DNA from: Daphnia carinata
Taxonomy: Eukaryota > Arthropoda > Branchiopoda > Diplostraca > Daphniidae
Assembly (NCBI RefSeq): GCF_022539665.2
Contig: NC_081332.1
Coordinates: 1,509,773-1,573,772, forward strand
Length of the DNA stretch: 64,000 nt
Direction of reading: 5' to 3'
How positions within the stretch are numbered: the stretch's first letter is position 1; every line of letters starts with the position of its first letter. Under the pieces are notes generated by a model. That model saw only the letters and a program-made list of their open reading frames with translations. It did not search any database and was not told the origin of the DNA. This document shows positions 34,680-50,011 of the stretch, piece after piece. The translations under genes and the position numbers were made by a program.

Positions 34680-35475
34680 CTTGTGTATTATACGTCGGAT
34701 TCTCTTTTAAAAATACTTTACCTCAATCCATCATTTCACGATTGTGTTCTCATCGTCACACCGATGACGTCAAAGAAAAAAGCTTAGAATACGCCCAATT
34801 GTTTAATGAAACCATCGAAGCCAACAATGGCAAAGACTTCGACATTTTTCCAATCTTGCATCTATGAACAATCAAAAGAATTCGCGATGATTTACTTTAA
34901 TAAATAACTTATCTTTATACAACCTGATTTTCAATTGCCCTTTAAAACAAACCGCCACGGGGCACAAATTGTTGACAACCAAAGTCGTGCAAAAGATGGT
35001 TGTTAATTGGACATCGTGGTAACTCCAGTTATGACTTCCTAGAATTAAAGGAACATTGTACAAGTAACTACAGCAGGACAACTGCATAGGAAAATTTTTT
35101 TACGTGATTAGTTGGGCTGATAAATGCCCATCAACCATACAACAGATAATTTCTTTGTTGTACTTAAATAGATTTGCACAGAGTTACCAGTACCTTATCT
35201 TTCGGCCTTGCCTTAAATACGATCAGCTAATTCCAGCTAACCGCCATGGGTCGTGATAACCCAAAGTCCGTCCATGGCACCAAAAACTTCAGCAACAAAA
35301 CAGCCTTTACCCTTTAAATAAAAATTCCGACAATTACATACACTATTTATGAAATATCTCACTTAAAGGAAAACTTACCCTTTTTAATCATTAAAAAGAT
35401 AATTGAACACAAAGAAACTATGCTAGCCCAAGATTTCCCATTAAATTTGTCGTTTGAAAAAGACTTAACTGAAAA
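34680..35475 (+). pseudogene. Cytochrome P450 (CYP4-like) relic
   Basis: Three blocks match the intact P450 at 40012-42384, in the same order and strand. About 34690-34905 matches its exon 4 (FNETIEANNGKDFDIFP against FEKAIHINNGAEFDVYP), ending in a stop after LHL. About 35195-35320 matches exon 6 (around the ATGGGTCG(T/G)GAT segment). About 35390-35470 matches exon 12, the C-terminal exon. The I-helix, ExxR and heme-loop exons are missing and the remaining frames are broken. It cannot encode a P450. An IR exon relic is embedded near 35027-35075. Confidence 0.75.
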
Positions 35476-35721
35476 AAGAATGTGTTAAAAATTAAAGTTT
35501 CAAACGTGTAGTGGCCGATAACTGTAAGTTGATTAAACAATTCTTAAATGTACACTGAACGTATAGGACCAAAATACAATTTAAAAATACCACTTTCGTT
35601 ATTTCCAAATATTATCGATTAACTCAGCGGTCCGTAAATATGAAAACATTTAACATTCAACGGTCAAAATGTCCTTTCTAGAACGTAATTAACCGTGCTA
35701 ACTTTCCACGTTCTTTGCTAA

Positions 35722-38700
35722 TCATCGAAATGAGTTGAACAAAAACCTAGTTACACAAACATTGAGGGACAGAGAAGTATAGTTCTCAGCTAAAAATAAA
35801 ATAATCGCTAATCCCCATCCGACAGCCAAAATAAGAAAAGCGCCCTGCAAATCTGCAAGTGTTAGACTTTTGGCTCCTTCAGATTGTTTAGCAATTCCAC
35901 ATTCGTCAGCACCAGAATACGGCCAATAAAGATTTTTCCAATACTTTCCCAAACCTGCTTCAATCATTTGCAAAATCCTGAAAGACAGAAGTAAATTTCA
36001 CTTACTTGTATCGCGATAAATCAAGAGTCAATGCAGATTTACTTTTTATCCAAAAGAGGTTTCAGCGGACTGGCTTTTGGTAAAGCAAATGCAAAATTGA
36101 CTTTGAAAAATTCCTGATTGACGAAACTGAAGCGGCACTTGTCCGTCTTGGCGTGATCCTGTTCTGTGATAGCCTTAAGATACGATCTTTCCTATTGAAG
36201 TCGACAGAACAAAAGCGCAAGACCTGCGCGTTTCAGTTACGACTTGACATCGCTGTTCACATTGAACTTACTTCTATATAAGCGTAGCTTCCATTAATTA
36301 CACGCTGAATTCCATCCATTCCCGAGCTAACACGGTTTTCTGGATGCGTTAATAATCCTTCTGTTAATTGAAAGACATCGCCATACGATTAAATTGTACG
36401 TTTGTTGTTATTATTTTTTTTACCTCCAATTGCCTTGTAAACTCCAGATGTGGCTTCCTAGAAATAACGGAACATTGTGCAATTATAATTAGTTAAATTA
36501 AATTACATGAATTATCTATCTATCTATCTACGTACGATAAAGAGCGATTCGAGAGCCGTTCCCTTCACTACAGCCCACTTCAATTGCGATCGTGGAAGCT
36601 CCTCCAAGTTGCTGATGATTGGTGATAATTTCGGAAAGCGAAGAAAAGACACGAGTACACCAACGTAAGCGCTCGCAAACACGACTACACCCATACACCA
36701 CACAACTCCGAGAAAACGTGGAGAAAATCCCACAGGAGACAATTGTTGTCCAGCTACAAAACAAAGCATAAAAATTACATCAGATAATCTAAAGGTGATG
36801 AAAGATTATATGGATTACACTGGCCAATGAGGACCCTAAGGACAAACGCGTAGTTTCCCCCTAAAAACGGATACCTCCCTTGATAATGAATCCACAAACA
36901 CTTGAGAAAATACCAAAGAATTGCAGGAAGGACACTCACAAACACCATCAGGGTTAGCCACACCTATTGATTCAACTGGGTCGTCAAAATCGATTCAGAA
37001 ATTGTGTTTACACATTGTGTGCCTTTCACCTGTAATTGGAAAGGCTTAGCGTACACTAACAAGCGGCTTTCTTGCGTTGGTGGAGGAATTAATATGGTTG
37101 CTGGTTCTTCTAGGAAACCGACAGAAAAATCGACAACTTGAAAACGGGAGTGCGTGACTGAAAAAACACCCACAGCAATATCCGCCCTCTGCGTGTCAAT
37201 CAGACGAAATATGTAAATAAGTAACTTCCATTACTTTCTCAACATATACTTCTTCAAGGATCATTCCTATCATCCCATTCCAGCTACCGTTTAATATTTC
37301 CTTTCCATACGTGTTGTCGCCAGGAATCTCAACTTCGTATCTGTAACAAAATCACCAAATTATAACTTTCAGCTCTGCTGAATAACTAAGGAGACATTTA
37401 GTCAAATAAGTGCTTGAGCTTACGTGAAATTGTAGAGCTTTTGAAGCGCGTGAATAATTTCGTAGCAATATCCTTTGTAACCGATGATAGTCCCGTTAAC
37501 ATCACGTTCCACGGTCACATACGGTGATGGCCTCTCTCCAAGAAATCGCTAATTTCCTCGCGACACACCAAAGACATTAAATCGATGATGCAATGTGTTA
37601 ATTTCAATTCTAATTGTGGGGCTTAATTTACCTCTAGTGATGTAAACCGCAATTTCCTCCCATTCAGTTGGCTGCCACTCTTAGATGCGTCGCCGAAAAC
37701 AAATGAAGAATTCGTTTGACCCCATCGGATATCATCTAGTTGATCACACTCTTGCAATTCCTTATTCAAGCTGAATCGTCGATATCACAACCGTGGTCAC
37801 AATATTAACGCATCCGTACATTTAATTAATCAATGGTTGATGCTTAAATGAAAAAAGAATTTCTTACTTGAAAGATGTTTCATTTTCCAGCAGCAAACGT
37901 TTCGTGTCGCTGTCCATGAACGAAAAGCAGATTTTTTGTTCCAGCCACTTGGTTAGGGAGTAATCGACGCACCTATCTTTGTTAACCTCCTACGAAAAAC
38001 GTAAAGAGTCAATGTCATGTTAGTGAACTGAAATTTTACCGAGTTAACTTGCATTCAAACGGTAAACTTCTAGTCGTTCAGCAACTAGTCCAGCCGTTGC
38101 TGGACAGGATACCATATCCAATCGAAGAATTGGTTTCGTGGAAGATGAGGTTAAAATCGAGTCGACACTATCTGCCAGCTGGCAATTTGTAATCGCAATT
38201 ACCCAACATGCAGCGTCACCTGTAAGCACGAATAAAAAAAATAACTTTAAAATATGTTTCTCTACTCGGGAAATAATGTGCCAGATTTCACTCACGCCTT
38301 TTCTACCCTTTCCACTCCTGGCTTACCAGAACGGAACAGAACATACTTGTCAAAAGAACGTAAACAATCTGGTATCGTAAATCTTAACTGGAAGCCTGTA
38401 ACTCCTGACTTTTACAACAGATTTGACATGAAATTTGAAATTAAAAGAAAAACGATTACCTTTTCCTAGACGTTCAGAATGAATGGGAACGGTTCCAGTC
38501 GAAATCTGAATCTCAGTCCAACGTATCGGTGACGGATGGCAGGGAATATGATAATCATCCTGAATAAATGCCTGTATATCTACTAGGCTTTTATGATGAA
38601 ACTGGTTGAGATCACCATCGTGGATAACTTCTTAAGTCACCGTTACAACCAGAAAAAATGGTCAACCAGTGCTCAAAATCAACTTAAGTTAGTAAAGAAT

Positions 38701-38782
38701 TACCGATTCCAAGAGAACTGCCATCTGTAACACAAAAAACGACGACAGACAATATGTAAACTGTACGAATTGTTGAAGACAT
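35722..38782 (-). CDS. Ionotropic receptor / iGluR-like channel, 14 exons
   Basis: IR and iGluR proteins are ligand-gated cation channels. The minus-strand exons are 38782-38704, 38627-38460, 38219-38049, 37976-37868, 37770-37632, 37548-37424, 37340-37250, 37188-37030, 36963-36819, 36753-36536, 36457-36424, 36360-36272, 36191-36043 and 35977-35722; 643 residues in a closed frame. After a signal peptide and a short N-terminal domain comes the S1 lobe: GYKGYCYEIIHAL, WNGMIGMILEERADIAVG, THSRFQVVDFS. It keeps the Thr and Arg of the iGluR glutamate-binding motif (TxxR). M1 is VWLTLMVFVSVLPAILWYF, followed by the pore region. M3 (VVVFASAYVGVLVSFL) replaces the classic SYTANLAAF. The S2 lobe includes GMDGIQRVINGSYAYIEE, and M4 (GAFLILAVGWGLAIILFLAE) is near the C-terminus. 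Ligand and subtype are not assignable. A copy of its first three exons lies at 42540-43620. Confidence 0.88.
36513..36532. repeat. (ATCT)n microsatellite
   Basis: A short ATCT tetranucleotide run lies in the intron just after receptor exon 10, immediately next to the donor site. Confidence 0.75.
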
Positions 38783-40011
38783 TTAGTGAAACTAAATTTA
38801 CGTGGATGCCTAACACGTACTTCTGTCGACTGTTAGACGCCAACGCAGTCCGAAGGTGAGAATTGATTTTCCCAAACCAAGCCAATGTACGGCGCAGGTT
38901 GTTCAATTGTACGGACTGTGTCTTGAGTGCTAGTAAGTACATACTAGTCTATAATTGATTGATAGATTCTTTTTGAAGTCACAGAGCAAACAACTGACAA
39001 TAAAATGGCTACTAAATTTTGGTCTGAAGAAAAAAATTTTCTGTCAAGGAAGGAAAGCATTGAAGTGCAGTGTCAACAATGGACACGTTAACTAAAAATG
39101 AAATGAATTTACTCACCAAAAAATTGTTGTCCACATTTTCTTTCCTGCACAAATATATAGTTTCATTCAAAACAAGAAAAAAGTCACCCACTAAAGTGGT
39201 CTTTTAACCCAATCAGGACCTCCTTGGATTCAATCATATGTATAATGCAACGCTCCACAATAATAACATGTATAATTGTTGGAATCACACTCATATTTTA
39301 TGATGTCTGCTATCACCTGAGAAAAATTTAGGTTGTCAATACAATTTTTAAATGAGTTAAGTCAATGGTGTACATATAACATTCCATATTTCGCATATCA
39401 GTGATCTGACCAGTCATGTTTATGTCTTGAAGCCAGAACGGCAATTCAATAACCAAACTCTTTCAAGAAAAAATTCAACTTAACCTTTAACATCCCTTTA
39501 CCACTTTCCTTTGGATTAATTTAACTCCAACCAAGATGTAACACGATATTCCGTCATGCTTCCACAATGCTTCACCTAGAATTATTATACGGAGGGGGAA
39601 AAAAATGGCGGTTGTATAGATAGGCCATCTAGTTTCTATGACAGCTGTAAAGGTCATCTAGTGGCAAGGAAGATTAGTAAATAGCACTTAAAAACCCGGC
39701 AGTTTTAAAGGCAAGGGTTACATGTGATAGGTCGGTAGATGTTTAGAAAGCTGTAACGTTACGCTGATGCTAACACACCATGCGCCAAAAAAGGTACGAT
39801 CGCCAAATCGGCCTACCATCAAACCTGTTTAACTTTACTTTGTAGTTTGAACAGAGTGATTTCTAATAGAAATCGAGAGTTGCTTTTTCCCCTTACATAA
39901 GAAATTTTCGAATACAAGGCCCTAGTTTATCTCCTATCGCAGTGAACAGTGGTCGATTTCTTGCGTCAAGCTGTTAACATTTTTTTGTTTTGGTTGCTAT
40001 TGAGAACAAAT
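38783..40011. other. Intergenic between receptor (-) and P450 (+)
   Basis: The first 350 bases are the receptor upstream region and have a diverged copy at 43250-43620. The later part is the P450 promoter region. No gene is seen. A CTCF-like core with one mismatch (minus strand) is at about 39652. An in-frame GTG extension of P450 exon 1 to 39949 exists but lacks an ATG. Confidence 0.45.
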
Positions 40012-42384
<2,373 letters not shown>

Positions 42385-42539
42385 TAACCAATATTAGTAC
42401 CAAAGAAGCTTCAGACGGTGATGTAAATGCCATGGGCAGATTACTGTATAGTGGCTAGGAACAAAATATCAACTTTAGATATACAGGAAAATTTCTGAAT
42501 AAACGTCGTATCTGTAAACTAAAACTCTGCCAAGCAAAC

Positions 42540-43620
42540 TTACGGTAAAACGGTAAACTTCTCAGCGCTCAGTAATTAGTCTAGTCGTTGCTGGACAGGA
42601 TACCAAATGTAAACGAAGTCAACACCATGGTAATCGCAATTATCCAACCGAGGGTGCCACCTATAGACACAAATTTCAAAATGGCTTTAAGTTCGTGCCT
42701 CTAATCGGGAAATTGGGTGCCCGATACCCACTCCCTTCATTCTCCTGTACACCTTGGCTTATCAAAACTATCATAGTACCTGTCAAAAACAATATAAAGA
42801 TTCTAGTATCGTAAATCTAAACTGGGGCCCGTAATCCTTGACCTTTACAACTGAGTTGGCTTGGAATTGAACGAAAAACGATTACCTTTTCCTAGACGTT
42901 CGGAATCAATGGCGATCGTCTCTGTCGAAATCTGAATTTCAGTCCAACGTATCGGTGACGGATGGCAAGGCATATGGCAATCATTGTGGATAAATGCAGC
43001 CTTTAAATCTACTATGCTTCTCTGTTGAAAGTGATTGACATCACCACCAGGGATGTCTTAATCAACTATTGCAACAAGGAAACCAATTACATCAATGCTC
43101 AAATATATCTTCAATTTGAAAGAATTAAAAGAATTGCCTACCAAATCCAAAGGAACTAGCAACTGTAACACAAGATATGACAAAACACAACACATTAATT
43201 GTATGGTTTATTGGAAACATTTGCTAAAACTAAATTTACATTTAAGAATATCACTTACTTTCTGCTGGCTCTTAGACGTCAAAACAATCTGCAACTGAGA
43301 ACTAACTTTCTCAAGCCAACAAGCTCCAACGTCTAAGCTTTCCATTCCAGTTTCACAATGTAGGGTTCAGATTCATCTATCAGACAAATAATTGAGTGTC
43401 TTGGGTACTATAAGTGTACACACAAGTCTATGATAGCTTAATATCTAATTTATCAATGTGCAGATTGAACAATTGACAAGACATACCTTTCTTTTTTATC
43501 TAACGAACGAGCAATTTTTTTAGAAGGCAAGCATTGATACGCTCATTGTTGGCACTGCGTTTCAAAACTAACAAAGAAATTAATTTACTCATGAGAAAAT
43601 TATTTTCTATTCGAAGACGA
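42540..43620 (-). pseudogene. Truncated copy of the 14-exon receptor (exons 1-3)
   Basis: The segment matches 38049-39140 collinearly on the same strand. At 42550-42670 lies a copy of exon 3 (GTTGCTGGACAGGATACCA in both). At about 42880-43060 lies exon 2, including CAACGTATCGGTGACGGATG in both. At about 43150-43220 is the exon 1 region, then the upstream flank to about 43620. Exon 3 carries indels and the start-codon region is changed. Exons 4-14, with the whole ligand-binding and channel part, are absent between here and the P450 stop at 42384. It cannot make a channel. Confidence 0.8.
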
Positions 43621-44720
43621 AAATTCGGAGATCATTAACAAACGAACGATGTTAGCAAACTGACGATTTCAACCTTTTTCTTCCTACGAATACACGTTGC
43701 CAAATGGGAAGAGTTCGGACAAGGACAGCCATTTTGTTCTACTTCTTTTTCGCTGCTGCTGTTTCTTACTCTTCCTACGTTTTTTTTTTTTACCTTTTAC
43801 AACACGTAGATAGAAATGAATTCATCGGACAAAAGATGGTAATAAACGACTCCACTTTTCTTGGCGAATAGTAACGTAATTAACTAAACCACAGTTCGAA
43901 AGGATTACACAAACAAAGCTGTTGGCAATTGATTTATGAGGAGAAGCTCAAAGCCTACTCATTTTTCAATGTTAACCCTCATCAGGAAAATGTAAAAGCC
44001 ATGAATTTCAGTACTGGGAATTAGAAAAGATTATTTTGATCTCGTACTAAGCTAAGAATTATTTTATGATAAGATTTTAAACATCACGGCAACCTTATAG
44101 TTTCATGGTACATTTTTATTATTTCTAGATATTTTTGAATGTGCAGAAATCAGCAAACGTCTTCGTCCTTTCTTGCAGTAACTGTGCGCATTCTGTCCAG
44201 TTCATTCGACGATGTTCTTGCGAAACGTTTAGACCATTTTCTAATTGCATCTGGCGTCGAAAATGGCTTTCAATCACCCATAAAAACGTCACCAGTTGCG
44301 GGAAAACAACTGCCCACCAAAAAGATAACGATCCAAATGTTTGTCATAGCAGGTCAGGTGCCGTTAGTTTGATAAAGTAATGGAGCTCAACACTAAGTCT
44401 AGTGAAATAGTCGTTTCAAAGCGTATCTATCGGTCTTGATGCTTATCAGCACTTCAATTATGATGGCTACCCAACTAAGAAACAGATAACAAAAAAGAGA
44501 GACTGATCATGACGATAAGATGAAAACTGAGCAGTCAAGCAAAGTTGGTGTACAGATATGGGGAAAAAACGGCAGTTAGGCTGAAGATAATTTCATTGAC
44601 GTTCGTAATATTTCCCAACTGAATTCCACGTTAACTCGCTCTTCGGCGAACTATACTTCGGGCAAAACAATTAACCGGTTAGTGCTATTGCTTTCAAGTG
44701 AAAAATTGGACTGGAAAAAA
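43621..44720. other. Intergenic, promoter side of the CLCA-type gene
   Basis: No gene is seen. The short frames at 44135-44380 have no domain. No TATA box is obvious before 44721. Confidence 0.45.
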
Positions 44721-47700
44721 ATGGCCCGGCTAAGGACGAAGAACATGTACGTCTTTGTTCCGTTATTTTTCGTTCTGATTACCTCTCCTCTAACGTCAAC
44801 ATCGCACATCACGTTGACCACCGATGGCTATCAAAACGTAGTGGTTGCTATCGACGAGAATTCCGGATTCACCAGTTGTCAGGAAGACTTGGAGAACATC
44901 AAAGTAGGCGTAATTTTCAAATTTAAAATCAGTTAACACCTTCAATGTACACCTTTTTGAACAGGAATTGATGCGGAGCACTTCCGTCAGCTTCGGTCAA
45001 GGTCTCGAACGTCCGGCTTACTTTGGTGATGTCACGATTGTTTTGCCCAATTCTTGGGTTAGCGATCCGATTTGTTCCATGCTGATGACGATGTCCAACA
45101 TCACACAGTTGCCTTGGGCTAGGACTCACAGTGCGGATATACGAATCACGCCGGATCATCCGGTATTTGGTAATCAACCTCATTCATTCCAATATGGAGG
45201 ATGTCAAGAACCTGGCTTGTCTATCAATGTTCCATCGACGTTCGTCTCCAACTTCACTGACCTGATGAAAGGTAATTATTTTACCTGGAACTCGTACCAA
45301 CTGAATCGAAATAATAAGCTCGTGTAATGCAGCGAGAATTATGGCCCGTGAGTGGGCTCATTATCGTTACGGTGTTTTCGACGAGGGTGGCATACCGGAT
45401 GATGAGCGCCATCCCTCTGGCTACATGATGTTCCAGACTGAAAATTCCGATAAAGTCATGCGTGCCAATACTTGCACCGGAGGCAAAACGCCGAGGGGAG
45501 AATGGAATAAGTAAACATTGTTCGCTCATAAAAACTTTAAGAACGATCATTAAACAAATATCTGCATTAGTGAGGAATGCAAATCGACCAATTCGGGAAA
45601 TTCGAGCTGCGAGTTCCAGCCTGATGTTGACAATCCAGATATCACGTCTTCGTTGATGTACCGGCCGGATCTGGATCACGTAAGAAACTCTTCACGATAA
45701 AGGGTTGGAATATGAGCTGCTATTGCATATGTTTCCCATTCACGCCAATAGATGGAAAAGTTTTGCACGAAGGAAAATCATGATGATGGCGTGCCGAGTA
45801 AATTGAGTTACCACTGCGGCAGTCTCAGTGCGTCAGATGTTATCTACAAACACCTAGATTTCACGTAAATATACACGCAAATACAACAAATCCTTACAAA
45901 CAGTATTAAGTTACGCTTTGGTAACATATGCGATGCAGACCGGGAGTCACGCCCGCCAATGCCTCAGCAGAAATTACATTCAACGTAATACAGAATCCGT
46001 TCAGCGGTTATCACGTCGTCCTTGACATCGCCTCTTTCAGCAGTAAACAATTGGTACATTGATTTTAACACTCTAATTAATTACAAAGTTATTCATATTG
46101 ACATTATTAACAGTTTGACCAAGCAAAGAATTCTCTTATGCAATTCATCGCTTTCCTATTGGATCCTGTCTTAATGTCCATCGACACGTACGATGGTGTC
46201 AATGTCGTCGAATTGCAATCGCCTCTTTACTTGGATCCGAGGACGATCCGCACTCTGTTAGGGAAACTGGAACGTGTTGGATATGCCACTGGCAGTCCAA
46301 ATGCCTTCGGTATTGCCCTCGAAAGAGCACAAACGGTACAAATTATTTGTTTCCTTAAATTATTTTAGCTTATTCTGACGCAATTTTATTATGCGACAGA
46401 GATCGAGTTTCGGACAGGACGTCATCATTCTGACTGCAGTACAAACTATACCAGATATGACCGACTGGATCACGTCCTACAATGAAAATAAAGTGATTGT
46501 CCATCTTGTCCATTTCGGCGTATCGACAGCCAAAGTGGAAATGGCCCAGCTGGTCCGCTACGGTAGCGTGCACGTCATCCCGAACGTTGCCAACAGCAAC
46601 CTGATGAATCCGTACACCTGGTCCGTGAACACATTGCAATCAATCTACGGAAAGACTAGAAGCTATCGTGCCAAAGTAAATCATTAAATACTTCACTGCT
46701 TGTAACTGGCATTCACGTTAAATTGTTTTTCGAATTTTCTTTAACGGCTTAGATTTTCGAGCAATCCGTTATTAAGATTAATGAAACCGATACGATTAAA
46801 ACGGGATATTTCTACCTGGACAGCCCGGCATCCCATTTGCTAGTTTCGGTCTATTGTCTAAACACTGATCAACAATTGGACGTCGATTACGTCAGTATCT
46901 TTCAACCGGACGGATATCCAGTGCGGAATGAAACTACCAAAAATGACACATTCGCGGTCGAAGATTTCTATTCATTTGTAGTTGGACGATATCCTGTGGC
47001 AACACTCCCAGCGGTAAAGAAAAAATAATTTGGGCTTAATATTTTGTTGGTGCTCATCAGAAATTATCTTTTCTTGCCAGGGAATGTGGAGTTATACAAT
47101 TACATTTGATGAAAAAATATTTACCGAGCCGATAGTGCATCGACTAGACATTTGGGCTGAAGCAGCCGATTCGTCTCAAGTGCAGGTGCGAACCTGGAAC
47201 ACCGCCCTAGATAACCAGCCGTTAGATTACACCAAAGCGCCCGTAGGCCTTTACGCCCAGGTGACGCAAGATAGAAGACCAGTACGGGGAGCCAACGTCA
47301 CTGCCTATGTTTACGTCACTGATGGAGTAACATCGAATCTGTTTACCACACTCCCATTACTAGACGAAGGCATTTCAGGTATCCATATTTTTAAAAAAGC
47401 AATTAAGTGTGTTAACTAGTCACTAACTTGTCCATTTAAACCCAACTAGATGTGACAACCGGCGATGGAATCTACTCCGCCTGGCTGACCACTCCGTCTT
47501 ATACGTCACATAGCTATTCCGTCTACTACAAGGCTTACGGGGTCAACAGTTTGGCTGTCATAGACAACGGTTTGAGATAACAATCAAAGTTTTGAACAGT
47601 AAGTTTTCAATCGACAAATGCTTACCTCCGTCTTGTGATTCAGGAACGTACACCAGGCCGCCCACGACGGGCAGCGTCATCCCAATGTCGAATCCCGTCG

Positions 47701-50011
47701 CAACTGGCCCTCAATTCAATCGTTACGAGTACGGATCCAGTTTCCAATTGGCAGCTTTGTTATCGAGCAGCTTCGACCTGATCCGGCCCGAACGCGTCAC
47801 TGATCTCAGCGTCCTCTCTTATGACGCGTCATCCAGGATTGCCGAATTGGGCTGGACTGCGCCAAAAGATAATTACGGAAGCGGAGAAATCGGTTCGTTT
47901 TCTTTTTTCAACATTCACAATATCCTTCTTATTTGTTAAAACTATTCCTCGGACTATATTTGAAATTTCTATGTCGTTTAGTTACGAGATTTAGATTGTA
48001 TCAGTCCATCGGTTCAGCTGAATCCAATTACACGGAATTCACTACACCCGTCAACGCGGACGGATCAGTTAATTTAACTGTCCAAGTGCCTCATCTCCAG
48101 GACGGTGAATACGTCAAATATCGAGTCGTTGGTAAAGATTCTTCAAACAACATGGCAGACCCATCAAATGTCGTTTCAATGGCCGGTCCGGTACTTCGAA
48201 CCGGAGGCATTTCAAATTCCGCCATGTGGGCTTTAATCGGCGTCGCTATCGCAATCCTTGTCATCATCCTCATTATCGTCCTAATCCGTTGTTGTTGTCC
48301 AGTCGAAGCTAAACGAAGACAGAGACAAGCCAAACGTAAAGTGCGTCAATGGTTTTCATTTGGGGACAAAACGGCCAAACGGACGGACACGGCGCCATCT
48401 ACCAGGTACCAATCGCCTCCGCCAACGATCCAACAATGGAACTCACCGACCATTAACCAAGACGGCGAATCGCCAGCTGTTAGGAGCGGGAGTGACGCAT
48501 CAACGACCCCCCAACCTGAAGTGGAACTTCGTCAGAAAACAGCTGCTCCTGCCAGGACATCCACTTACGGCTCTGAACGCATTTACTTTGGTCAAGAAGA
48601 CATTGACAGGATGGTCTCAGGTCCTCGTAGCGAAACCTATTCAGAAAAGTGTGTCGTTTTAAATTGAAATTATTTTAGAATTAATGCGAATTCACGATAT
48701 TGCAGAGGCACAGAAGAGATAATTAAACGGGCGCCTTCCATGGACCTTCAATTGGCCACTATTTTGCGAATGAACAGCAGCAATTTCTCCATCGATCGTT
48801 TGGGACGCGATGAAAAAGACCCTAATTCAAGGTTTAAAAAAAGAAATTAAAATTTGTATTATTGTAGTTTAATTAAGATTTATGATTAAGGCCAACGGAG
48901 GTAATAAGACCAAGAGTTTACGCTCGGCCGTTCAAACCCAATCAACCTGCAAACAGACCAACGAGCAATCAGCCGGCCAGCAGGGGTTACCCGTACAACG
49001 CGAACAAACCTCTTTCCATGTCCGAGACTAATTTGTACTACACCGACGTCGCACTCCGTCCACCCGTTGCCCAGTCAACTAAATCATCACCCAGCAATTC
49101 TTACCTGTCCGTCTACGCCGAGGTAAATGTTTTGAGTGTCTTTTTCTTTAAGGTTATTTTACTTAAAATGAATGGATCGTCTCAGCAGAGGGCCGATGTA
49201 GTCCCACAACCTTCGGGGCAGTCCAGCTTGGCCAATACGCTGCGAAACGGAATGAGGGGCAACGAACAATGGCAGGATTCCAACAGTTTCATTTACACCG
49301 ATCCTCGACTCGACGGTACGCATTTCAAAAAATTTCATTTAGGAAACAAAACGATTAAATTGGATAAGGAGAAGTGAAAGTGGAAGATGTTGCATTCGCA
49401 GTTGTTAATCTTCGTTTTTATTTGGCAATGAAGTTGGCCGATGAACGAGGAAGACGAGTATGCCATTTTTATAGCAATTCCTACGGTTTGATTCAAACAA
49501 CTTTCACTTCCTTCGTTGTCCAAAGTCCAGCAAGAAAAATTGTCTAATGCATTCCAGAAATCAATTTCAAAGTGACAACCAGCTGTGAAAGCTGTCTCGG
49601 TTGTTTACTTCGACAGATATATGCGTAGTTTGAGTTTTGAAAATACGAGAACCAGATTGCCTTATCAATTGAATAACGTCGCCAGTTTTTTTTTCATGCT
49701 GGCCTGATTACGTTTTGGACACGCCTTTTTTTTCTTATTTTCTTGTTGCAGGTCAATCCAAAGGTTCAAGCAGCTTTGATCCGCAATTGCATCCGGCCAA
49801 CCAAAACGGACTTCCACCGCCTTTGCCATCCGTACCACCGCCATTTCCTCCTCGAAGTAAGACACAATTTTTGCAGTTGTATTCGTTAAACATTTTTTAA
49901 AATTTAAATTGAATTTTTTTAGTGACTTACAATATTGATATGGGCTACGATGGGACTACCGGTACAGCCATGTGGCTGTCGATCGTAACGATGCGGACCA
50001 ACAAGCGATGA
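44721..50011 (+). CDS. CLCA-family protein (calcium-activated chloride channel regulator-like), metal sites lost
   Basis: The 18 exons are 44721-44903, 44965-45271, 45333-45510, 45571-45679, 45752-45864, 45939-46053, 46114-46335, 46400-46675, 46753-47013, 47081-47378, 47450-47569, 47644-47892, 47982-48648, 48706-48831, 48891-49122, 49186-49315, 49752-49856 and 49923-50011; 1259 residues in a closed frame. A signal peptide comes first, then the N-terminal CLCA domain with the family motif EWAHYRYGVFDE. The zinc motif HEWAH reads REWAH here, so the first His is lost. The vWA-like region follows, with DIASF in place of the MIDAS DxSxS. Later come beta-rich segments. A membrane helix (MWALIGVAIAILVIILIIVL) lies near residue 900, and a Pro/Ser-rich tail of about 330 residues ends the protein. 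Vertebrate CLCAs self-cleave with HEXXH and modulate TMEM16 channels; this protein probably cannot self-cleave. The start is the first ATG before the signal peptide. Confidence 0.88.

Noticed and set aside
39949-40011. N-terminal extension of the P450 from a GTG codon
   Set aside because: Eukaryotic starts are almost always ATG. The ATG at 40012 gives a normal P450 anchor of the usual length.
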